The notes beneath the pieces were generated by a model. The model saw nothing but the letters and a program-made list of their open reading frames with translations. It was not told the DNA's origin and did not search any database. The position numbers were made by a program, and so were the translations under genes. From Saprospiraceae bacterium UBA7328 (GTDB taxonomy: Bacteria > Bacteroidota > Bacteroidia > Chitinophagales > Saprospiraceae), in assembly GCA_002471345.1 (NCBI GenBank), contig DKPS01000120.1:1-16640 (forward strand): a stretch of 16,640 bases of DNA. The letters run 5' to 3'. Positions 10,104 to 16,640 of the stretch are shown piece by piece; the first letter of the stretch is position 1; each line of letters begins with the position of its first letter.

Positions 10104-10126
10104 TCAATAATAAATAGACTTATTGA
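10104..10126. promoter_or_regulatory. Inverted repeat in the divergent sialidase/TlpA-like promoter region
   Basis: TCAATAA (10104-10110) and TTATTGA (10120-10126) form a perfect 7-bp inverted repeat with a 9-base spacer. It lies 18 bases upstream of the sialidase start in a 130-bp divergent intergenic region. It could be an operator for one or both genes. AT-rich repeats of this size also arise by chance. Confidence 0.25.
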
Positions 10127-10216
10127 GTTTCCAATCATCAAAGTATTTCCACTGCTTCGCTTTGTATCCTTTTATCTAATTTGTATTCAGATTTTCATTA
10201 ATGACGATTTACGACA

Positions 10217-11418
10217 ATGAGATATATTTTACTTCTTTTAGTACTCAACGTGTTGATTTCATGCAAGCCCAATGATCATCAGGAAATCCAACCTGGATAT
10301 TACCGTGCCACATTAGAAGTACAGGACAATAAGGAATTGCCTTTTAACTTCAATATAGATGATGCAGGTATAATGGAGAAGAAGTTATCGAAGTAGATGA
10401 TATTACCTATTACAATGATTCTATTAGGATCAATTTTCCTGTTTATGAAGGATATATTGCTGGAAAATTCAAGAATGGAATGATTACAGAAGCAAAGTTC
10501 ATCAAGGAAAGTTTGGATAGGGTAGTACCTGTGAATATTTCATATGGTGAAAAGAATAGGTTCCTTGATGTGGGTACTTCTGAAATTGATGTGAGCGGAG
10601 TATGGGAAATGCTCTTTACAGAGGATGATGCGTCTACCTTTATCGCTAAGGGTATTCTTGAGCAACAAGGAAGTAAAGTGACAGGCACTTTTCGAACTAC
10701 CACCGGTGATCATCGTTTTCTGGAAGGAGTCGTAAGAGATAACGAATTATTACTATCTGTCTTTGATGGTGCTCATGCTTTTCTCTATACCGTTGATATC
10801 ATTGGAGATGAAATGAAAAATGGGGCATTTTATTATGGGAATCATTATAAGTCCACTTTTATAGGTAAAAGGAATGCAGAATACGAATTGCCTCATGAAG
10901 ATTCTCTCACTTTTCTAAAAGAAGGATTCGATAGTTTTGATTTCTCATTTCCTGATTTAAGTGGAAAACAGGTTTCATTGAGCGATTCAAGATTTCAAGA
11001 TAAGGTTGTGATTGCTCAAATTATGGGGAGCTGGTGCCCCAATTTTATAGATGAGAGTAAATATTATGCTGAGTATATAAGAGATAATAGCAATCCAAAT
11101 GTAGAATTTGTTGCATTGGCATTTGAATACGCGAGGACAGAAGACAAAGCCAAAGCAGGCTTGATGCGTCTTAAAAAAACCTTAGGTGTAAACTATCCCA
11201 TTCTCTTAGCTCAATATGGTAGTTCAGATAAAGAATTAGCTCAACAAAAACTACCTATGTTAAATCATGTACTCTCATATCCGACAACCATTTTTATCGA
11301 TAAATCAGGTGATGTAAGAAAAATCCATACGGGCTATAATGGGCCAGCTACAGGTGAAAAGTTTCTAGAATTCGAGAATGAGTTTGAGACCTTTTTAGAT
11401 CTTTTGGTAAGTGAATAG
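10217..11418 (+). pseudogene. TlpA-like thioredoxin-fold lipoprotein gene with a frameshift
   Basis: Would encode a lipoprotein of about 399 residues with a TlpA/AhpC-type thioredoxin domain. The ATG at 10217 opens MRYILLLLVLNVLISC, a signal with lipobox LISC, and reads on to residue 51, where the frame breaks: it stops at 10396, while the next frame continues GEEVIEVDDITYYND and runs to 11418. The join fits removal of two bases, TA, from GGTATAATGG near 10369-10372. An N-terminal beta domain (to about residue 220) precedes the thioredoxin domain (FSFPDLSGKQVSL, then GSWCP). In this family the active site is WCPNC; here it reads WCPNF (11032-11046), so the second cysteine is lost. PTTIFIDK and IHTGYNGP are kept. 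An ATG at 10480 would give a 312-residue form without signal peptide, an unlikely native start. It may be a real pseudogene, or the shift a sequence error. Confidence 0.8.
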
Positions 11419-11435
11419 AAACTTACTCTCAAAAA

Positions 11436-12374
11436 TTATAGCTGGAAAAATTTGACAATTTCATCACATGCATTGATTTCACGTGTAGTATTTCCTACCA
11501 TTTTTCGGGGTAAGTATTGTCTCCCTCCAGGCCAAGTATGTCCGCCACCTACAATCTTAAATAAAGCCAGTGAAACGTCATTATCACAACGTGAGTACTC
11601 TTCTATTCTAACTGTTGTTCCATCGAATTTCTTTCGATTAGGAAGTTTTAGGACCTCCGCTGTGCTACTGCAATTGTTAGAACTTTTCCAAAATTCAATT
11701 AAATCTTTGGTAGAAGCGATTTCCTTTCCGCGAGGTTTATTTAAAACAACAACTTGACCTCCTTCATAGGGAACGATTTTATCATGAGTACCATTCATGA
11801 TTAAGACGGATGTTGATTCTAAAGGATTGCATCTAGATAAGTAGTCATTGGATAAGGTGGCAGCTAAAATTGCACCACCGCTGAAGACATGAGCCCTATC
11901 ACAAAGTAATCTAGAAGACATGAACCCTCCATTGGATATCCCTGAGGTGTATATTCTATTGTGATCAATTTTATAACTATGAGAAAGATGTTTAATGATC
12001 TCATCTATAAATCCAACATCATCTATGTCTTCTTGCCCAGGTTTTGAACTTGCCAGTCGGCCGTCGTTCCAGTTCTTGTTAATGGCATTAGGGTAAACTA
12101 CTATAAACCCATTATCATCGGCCAGTCTGTTAAATCTTCCAAAAGTGGCACTAATTGCTTGTCTAGCATTTCCACCCCCACCATGCAGATTAAACAGAAT
12201 GGGAAGGGATGCATTGGAGTTCGTGTTTTTTGGTACATGGACTAGAAATGTTCTTTTTATTCCTTGCCATACAATTTGTTCTTCGAGAATTTTATTGGAG
12301 GAATGGTATTCAGACGTATTCCAAGAAATGAAAATGAAAAAAGATATGACTGTGATGATGATCTTACTCTTCAT
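11436..12374 (-). CDS. Secreted alpha/beta-hydrolase esterase, LpqC/PHB-depolymerase-like
   Basis: A 312-residue hydrolase of the polyhydroxybutyrate-depolymerase / feruloyl-esterase (CE1, LpqC-like) type. The N-terminal 20 residues form a signal or anchor helix. The oxyanion loop HGGGGNA (64-70) is followed by NWNDG, the nucleophile elbow GISNGG with S147, the acid D198 in NGTHDKIVPY, and the base H279 in GGGHTWPGG, which completes the triad. The GGGHTWPGG ending of the active site is typical of this family. The substrate (ferulate ester, acetyl ester or short hydroxyalkanoate polymer) cannot be told. The gene ends only 17 bp from the convergent TlpA-like gene and lies 116 bp after the glycine-zipper gene on the same strand, so it may be read from its own promoter or by read-through. 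Confidence 0.88.
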   Translation of the reverse strand: MKSKIIITVISFFIFISWNTSEYHSSNKILEEQIVWQGIKRTFLVHVPKNTNSNASLPILFNLHGGGGNARQAISATFGRFNRLADDNGFIVVYPNAINKNWNDGRLASSKPGQEDIDDVGFIDEIIKHLSHSYKIDHNRIYTSGISNGGFMSSRLLCDRAHVFSGGAILAATLSNDYLSRCNPLESTSVLIMNGTHDKIVPYEGGQVVVLNKPRGKEIASTKDLIEFWKSSNNCSSTAEVLKLPNRKKFDGTTVRIEEYSRCDNDVSLALFKIVGGGHTWPGGRQYLPRKMVGNTTREINACDEIVKFFQL

Positions 12375-12450
12375 AATTGATCGTAAAGATTTTTTCTAGT
12401 AATGAAGGTGAGACGATCAGATACATAAGGTCAAGATTAATTATCTGTTA

Positions 12451-12481
12451 AATCATTAATAAGAATATTAGGTTTATGATT
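12451..12481 (-). terminator. Weak AT-rich hairpin after the glycine-zipper gene
   Basis: AATCATTAA (12451-12459) pairs with TTTATGATT (12473-12481) with one T-T mismatch and a 13-base loop. It lies 10 bases past the stop of the minus-strand gene, where a terminator would be. It is AT-rich with no clear T run, so support is weak. Confidence 0.25.
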
Positions 12482-12490
12482 CAAGGAAAT

Positions 12491-12955
12491 TCAGACAGTG
12501 AATTCTACTTCAAGCTGTCTATCTTCCTCTTTTGCTTTTTTATCCATACTTGCTCCTACAGCCATACCTATGGCCATACCAATAGGTAGCCCAAGTCCTA
12601 TGAATGCCATGTTACCTATCATTACTGAATAAACAACTCCGAAAGGAAGTCCAAATGCTCCCATTCCCATCATCATCCAAAGTTTTCTGTAGTAGTGTTC
12701 AGGAACCAATTTGTGTTCTTTTTCAACTATTTTGCAAATACTTTTTTGTTTCTTTTTTAGGCTTTTCTTTAGCTCCTTGTCAGTCCAAGATTTAGAATTC
12801 AATTCACTGATATCTTGATTTATACTTTTAACTATATCATCTGAAATTTCTCTTTTATCTAATTCATAGAAAAGTTTATTCAATTGCTCTAAGGCTTGAT
12901 TGAGTTTAGGATTATCTTGATTATTCCGTGTTATGGTTAGTTTTTCTATTTTCAT
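12491..12955 (-). CDS. Small glycine-zipper membrane protein
   Basis: A 154-residue protein of unknown function. The first 80 residues are charged and helical, with likely coiled-coil character (LNQALEQLNKLFYELDKRE, then a lysine-rich KKSLKKKQK). Residues 96-137 form one or two glycine-rich transmembrane segments with GxxxG-type spacing: GMGAFGLPFG, then GLGLPIGMAIGMAVG. The tail (KKAKEEDRQLEVEF) is charged. Glycine zippers drive helix packing in membranes, so self-association is likely. I cannot name the family. It starts 22 bp after the epimerase gene on the same strand and is probably co-transcribed. No signal peptide is seen; the N-terminus is probably cytoplasmic. Confidence 0.75.
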   Translation of the reverse strand: MKIEKLTITRNNQDNPKLNQALEQLNKLFYELDKREISDDIVKSINQDISELNSKSWTDKELKKSLKKKQKSICKIVEKEHKLVPEHYYRKLWMMMGMGAFGLPFGVVYSVMIGNMAFIGLGLPIGMAIGMAVGASMDKKAKEEDRQLEVEFTV

Positions 12956-12977
12956 AATGTCATTGAAATTAAGGATT

Positions 12978-14139
12978 CTATCTAGACTTCCATTCTTTAA
13001 TTATTTCTTTTTCTCGTGCTAAAATTGACTTTGGATTACCCGTAAAATTATCTCTACGCTCTTGTGAGACAGCATCAGAGTTCCACCAACTATAGGTTTC
13101 TTTTATAGAATTAGTAAGAGGTCTAAAGGTTAGTCCATTTGCCAAAGCTTTCTCATTATTAATCAATGCACTTCCTGAATTGTTTCCTGCAGGCATAATC
13201 CATGGCACGATATAGTGAACATTATGATCTTTCAAAAATTCATAGTCAGTGATTAATACAAAAGTTGATTCTACATCAAAAGAATCTTGGGCCTCTTTCA
13301 CGAAAGTGAGGATGTTTTGACTTTTTGAGGGACCCACGGCGTTATATGTTCCTACATTTTTCTCCTCTATAAGTCTTATCATCCATTCTGCTACATCTCT
13401 AACATCTACATATTGCACTGGATCATTGGCTTTTCCAGGGACTAATGTTTCACCTCCTTGACTTAATCGGACAGGCCAGTGTATAAATCTATCTGTTCTG
13501 TCAGCAGGCCCAAACATATAGGTAGGTCTTACCACAATCGTTCTTTCTTTTCCAAATTGTTTAATGGCTGCATTCTCTGAGTTAGCTTTCATCACACCAT
13601 ATCCATACTCCAATTTTTCTTCTTCATTCGTAGTCTCTGGCATAGTCAAAAGCACTTCAGAATCTTTTTTAAATTCACTATTTATATAGGGATAAAATAC
13701 TCCTGTAGATGAAGTATAGACGTACAATTCACAATTATCCTTCAATAATTCAGCTGTCTTTTTGGTCCATTCTACTTGCCTACCTGAGTTATCGATGACT
13801 GCATCCCACTTTCTATTTTGTAATGCATCAAGGTTGTCATTTCGATCACCAACTAGTTGCTCTACCTGATCATATAGATTTTGATGAATAGTGGGTTCGG
13901 TTTTTCCTCTTGTGAAGGTGCTTATTTTGTGCCCTCTTCCAAGAGCATATGCGATTTGATGTGGCCCTAAAAAACTAGTGCCACCAAGAATAAGAATTTC
14001 AAGATTTATTGATTTTTGATGTTTCTTGAATGTCAGGTTTTGGTGTACATTGATAAAACCCAGATGCTAAAAGTGGTAATGCCAGAGTTGATTTGATTCC
14101 AAATTCAATAAATTCTCTTCTTTGTTGCTTATTGTTCAT
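12978..14139 (-). pseudogene. Tat-signal NAD-dependent epimerase/dehydratase gene with a frameshift
   Basis: Would encode about 386 residues of the NAD-dependent epimerase/dehydratase family (short-chain dehydrogenase fold). From the ATG at 14139 the first frame gives a twin-arginine signal, NNKQQRREFIEFG, then a hydrophobic stretch, and stops at 13999. The next frame carries the NAD-binding Rossmann motif (ILILGGTSFLG), then AVIDNSGRQVEW, YTSSTGVFYPY, YGVMKANSE with the catalytic Tyr-x-x-x-Lys, and RPTYMFGP, ending at 12978. The frames join if the run of five A's on the coding strand (T's 14013-14017 on the plus strand) were four, giving ETSKSINLEILILGG. The TTG at 13745 would give a 255-residue product lacking the Rossmann motif, so I reject it as native start. 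It could be a real one-base insertion or a sequencing error. The substrate is unknown. The glycine-zipper gene follows by 22 bp. Confidence 0.82.
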
Positions 14140-14535
14140 TTTGCTAAGTTTTACCTAGAGCTTGCAAAGATTCAGACTTATAGACCTTTGTTCTCGATAT
14201 ATAAACTTAAAAATAATGCAGTCAAGATTATAATTTGCTTCTATCCACGTCTGATAAAAGGACCGGGTTTTTAACGGGAAAACTTCTGTTCGGTTTGACT
14301 TTCATAAAAAGACTTTAAATCATGAATTTGTAAAAATTCTAAGTTGACTTTTGAGATAGAAGAATTTACTTAATGATAAAAAGCTGATTCTTTCGAGTAC
14401 ATGGAGAGTACAAGTTGCTTTTATAAATGTGCTTTGCGTTGAATTGCATTTGTATTATCTATTTATATTGGATGGTAGATAATTGTTTTGTCATTAATTG
14501 GAAAATAGAATCCATAAGTAACAAAGGTATCTACG
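14140..14535. other. Non-coding divergent region between the epimerase and peroxidase genes
   Basis: About 396 bp without a convincing gene. The longest frames seen are a 25-residue minus-strand one with no family resemblance and shorter ones. It must hold promoters for both flanking genes. A possible Bacteroidota-type -33/-7 pair (TTG, 17 bases, TATATTGG; the usual form is TANNTTTG at about 19) sits near 14440-14470, but the match is imperfect. A small inverted repeat, GAATTT-GTAA-AAATTC, lies near 14325. A G/C-richer patch (GGACCGGGTTTTTAACGGG) near 14261 has no clear partner. Confidence 0.5.
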
Positions 14536-15756
14536 ATGAATATTAAACATACTTTTTCACTATTGATAATTACTTTGATTCTAATGGTGGCATGCCAAAA
14601 AGAAGAAGCACCTATCATAGAAACACCCATAAATTCTGATAATACTTTGGATGGATTGAACCTCCCAGAAATGCCATTTGATTATGAAAATGTGGAATTA
14701 CCTTCTCATTTTTTAAGCAATGATTTCCCTAATAACTTGCCTTTTCAGTTTGCAGCAATTGAAAGCGATAACACTCCTGCTAACAATCCCACTACCAATG
14801 AAGGGGCTATGTTAGGTAGAGTGCTTTTTTATGAAAAGGAATTAAGCATTAATGGTACAATTGCTTGTGCATCTTGTCATCAGCAAGAAAATGGATTTTC
14901 AGATGAGGCTGTCTTAAGTTTAGGTTTTGATGGAGGTACTACTAGAAGGCATTCTATGAGTCTTACCAATGCCCGATTTTACCAATCGGGTAAATTCTTT
15001 TGGGATGAGCGTGCTTCTTCTTTAGAAGAGCAAGTTTTGATGCCTTTTCAAGATCCAGTGGAAATGGGGATGACTCTAGAATTAGTCGTTGAGAGAGTAA
15101 AGGAACAGCCTTATGCGTCCATACTTTTCACAAGTGCGTTCGGCGATGACGAAGTTACAGAAGATCGTATTTCTAAAGCACTAGCCCAATTTGTTAGAAG
15201 TATAGTCAGTGTGAAATCTAAATATGATGAAGGGAGAGAAATGGTGAGTTCTCCATTGAGCGATTTTCCCAACTTCACAGCGGAAGAGAACCTTGGGAAG
15301 CAGATTTTTAATTCTCGGAATTTAGGAATTCCTTCATGCAATAGCTGCCATCTAAGTGAGGCATTTATTGCCCCACTTGTTGCGACAAATGGTAGCACTA
15401 GTGGAACAAACAATGGGTTAGATGCTATGTCCACTGATGATCAAGGAATCTTTGAGTCTTCTGGAATTAATAATCACCGAGGAAAGTTCAAAGTGCCATC
15501 CTTGAGAAATGTGGCATTAAGAGCACCTTTTATGCATGATGGAAGGTTTGCTACATTGGAAGAGGTTATTGATCATTACAGCACAGGTATTCAGAATCAT
15601 CCGACCCTCCAACCATTTCTTAGAGATCCTATTTCAAGGGAAGCTAGACAGTACAATTTTTCAGAAGATCAGAAAGCAGCCCTGGTGGTATTTTTAAAGA
15701 TATTGACTGATAATGAATTTATTTCTGATGAAAAATTTAGCGATCCTTTCAAATGA
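14536..15756 (+). CDS. Dihaem cytochrome c peroxidase / MauG-family lipoprotein
   Basis: A 406-residue periplasmic or outer-membrane lipoprotein that likely reduces H2O2 with electrons from small cytochromes or, as in MauG, performs a related oxidation. The signal peptide ends in the lipobox LMVAC (C20). Two c-type haem sites are present: CASCH (111-115) in the N-terminal domain and CNSCH (268-272) in the C-terminal domain. A probable distal Met ligand is M333 in APFMHDGRF, which follows KVPSLRNVALRAPF, a hallmark of the family. Between them are FFWDERASSLEEQ and the MPFQDPVEMGM segment. The length is slightly above the usual 320-380 because of a low-complexity linker after the lipid anchor. 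Cytochrome c maturation genes must be elsewhere. The S9 peptidase gene follows after 60 bp. Confidence 0.93.
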   Translation: MNIKHTFSLLIITLILMVACQKEEAPIIETPINSDNTLDGLNLPEMPFDYENVELPSHFLSNDFPNNLPFQFAAIESDNTPANNPTTNEGAMLGRVLFYEKELSINGTIACASCHQQENGFSDEAVLSLGFDGGTTRRHSMSLTNARFYQSGKFFWDERASSLEEQVLMPFQDPVEMGMTLELVVERVKEQPYASILFTSAFGDDEVTEDRISKALAQFVRSIVSVKSKYDEGREMVSSPLSDFPNFTAEENLGKQIFNSRNLGIPSCNSCHLSEAFIAPLVATNGSTSGTNNGLDAMSTDDQGIFESSGINNHRGKFKVPSLRNVALRAPFMHDGRFATLEEVIDHYSTGIQNHPTLQPFLRDPISREARQYNFSEDQKAALVVFLKILTDNEFISDEKFSDPFK

Positions 15757-15816
15757 TTAAATGAAATATTACAGGAGTAGGGCGAGGATTTTTACTTTTA
15801 TTAAAAATCAAAACAA

Positions 15817-16640
15817 ATGCGGTCTTCCCTAATTGTCCTATTGTTATTAGCATCACTTGGCATATCTGGCCAAATCTCTTTAAGCGAGATGATGAGCTCT
15901 CCGTTTCCAACATCTTTAGTTGCTTCTTCTTCAGAAGAAAAAATAGCTTGGGTCCTCAATGAGGAAGGACGTAGAAATATATGGGTGACCCAAGACTCTG
16001 ATTTTATTGGAAAAGCCATAACCGACTATAATGCAGATGATGGTCAAGATATAAGTAATTTGATTTTCAAAGATGATAGCAAGGATATTCTGTTTGTAAG
16101 AGGAAGTGGACCAAATAGAAGAGGTGAATTTCCAAATCCAACAAGCCATCCTGATGGAGCGGATCAAATGATTCTAAGCGTCAGTCAAAATGGAGGAAAG
16201 GTTGATACCATTTCTCAAGGAGTTGGCCCAAAGCTTTCACCAGACCAGCAGAAATTGATTTTTGTCAAAAAGGGTAAAGTGTGGCTATATGATTTTACAA
16301 ATGCAAAATCAGAACAACTGTTTCAAATCCGCGGTGGTATAGGTCAGATGGCATGGTCACCTGATGGATCCAATATTGCTTTCAGGTCTAATAGGGGAGA
16401 CCATAGTTTCATAGGAGTTTATTCATTTGAGGATCATGACATAGTATACCTCTTGCCTTCTGTAGATCATGATAGTAATCCCGTCTGGTCTCCTGATGGA
16501 AAAGCTTTAGCCTTTATTCGTATTCCAAATGAAAAAGATGCTTTGCCTTTTTACCCAAGACGATCAGCTCTTCCCTGGTCTATCATGGTACATAATTTCA
16601 TTGAAGATAAAACCATGGAAGTATGGAAAGCTTCTGAAGG
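15817..16640 (+). CDS. S9-family (prolyl oligopeptidase/DPP-like) peptidase, 5' part
   Basis: Only the first 274 residues are in the window; the gene runs off the right edge. The ATG at 15817 opens a signal peptide (MRSSLIVLLLLASLGISGQ), so the product is exported. What follows is the N-terminal beta-propeller of S9 peptidases: blades with LSPDQQKLIFV, WSPDGSNIAF and WSPDGKALAF, and the stretches SNRGDHSFIGVY and PWSIMV that are strongly conserved in one secreted S9 subfamily. The catalytic alpha/beta-hydrolase domain with Ser-Asp-His must lie beyond the edge. The likely role is cleaving short peptides outside the cytoplasm. It follows the peroxidase gene by 60 bp on the same strand and may share its transcript, though an AT-only inverted repeat lies between. 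Confidence 0.88.
   Translation, partial: MRSSLIVLLLLASLGISGQISLSEMMSSPFPTSLVASSSEEKIAWVLNEEGRRNIWVTQDSDFIGKAITDYNADDGQDISNLIFKDDSKDILFVRGSGPNRRGEFPNPTSHPDGADQMILSVSQNGGKVDTISQGVGPKLSPDQQKLIFVKKGKVWLYDFTNAKSEQLFQIRGGIGQMAWSPDGSNIAFRSNRGDHSFIGVYSFEDHDIVYLLPSVDHDSNPVWSPDGKALAFIRIPNEKDALPFYPRRSALPWSIMVHNFIEDKTMEVWKASE

Noticed and set aside
10480..10482. ATG as native start of the TlpA-like gene
   Set aside because: Coding-like sequence in the same frame continues upstream to about 10372 and the lipoprotein signal is in the neighbouring frame.
13743..13745. TTG as native start of the epimerase gene
   Set aside because: It would cut off the NAD-binding motif, which is encoded in the same frame just upstream.
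14225..14303. Minus-strand 25-residue frame starting MKVKPNRSF in the 396-bp gap
   Set aside because: No similarity, no leader features, and no supporting context.
15788..15808. Inverted repeat ATTTTTA / TAAAAAT between the peroxidase and S9 peptidase genes
   Set aside because: Purely A/T and expected by chance in this DNA; not enough to call a terminator.

Overview
The window is AT-rich DNA, apparently chromosomal, from a member of the Bacteroidota. Aerobic, probably marine, Cytophagales-like bacteria fit best, but this lineage call is inference. The grounds are the mix of families (secreted BNR/VPS10-type propeller, TlpA-like lipoprotein, Tat-signal epimerase, MauG-type lipoprotein peroxidase, secreted S9 peptidase), AT-rich third codon positions and the general lack of Shine-Dalgarno sequences. 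I see no rRNA, tRNA, CRISPR array, integrase, transposase or phage gene.

Layout, left to right. The 3' part of katG (+) enters from the left edge and ends in a strong hairpin. It is followed by rlmF (+), a 23S rRNA m6A methyltransferase whose real start lies after that hairpin. A gap of about 410 bp holds a GC-rich REP-like hairpin, remains of a small minus-strand gene and a palindrome. Next is a 1090-residue secreted beta-propeller protein (+). It converges on a compact minus-strand cluster: a four-helix membrane protein, a PLP aminotransferase and a VanZ-like membrane protein. A secreted GH33-type sialidase (-) lies upstream of that cluster and is divergent from a TlpA-like thioredoxin lipoprotein (+) that is broken by a frameshift. 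A secreted alpha/beta-hydrolase esterase (-) follows. Then comes a pair on the minus strand: a Tat-signal NAD-dependent epimerase, also frameshifted, and a small glycine-zipper membrane protein. After a 396-bp non-coding stretch come a dihaem cytochrome c peroxidase lipoprotein (+) and the 5' part of an S9-family peptidase (+) that leaves at the right edge.

How the genes fit together. Most products are envelope or periplasmic proteins acting on host- or plant-derived polymers, peptides or peroxides (sialidase, esterase, S9 peptidase, VPS10-like propeller, KatG, cytochrome c peroxidase). They do not form one recognisable pathway. No new defence or biosynthetic system is evident.

The most notable observation is a series of coding disruptions in otherwise well-conserved genes: a TA duplication in the TlpA-like gene, which also carries CPNF in place of CPNC, a one-base change in an A5 run in the epimerase gene, and a broken small gene at 2933-3200. 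They could be real pseudogenes or sequence errors. The cysteine substitution in the TlpA-like gene favours real decay in that case.
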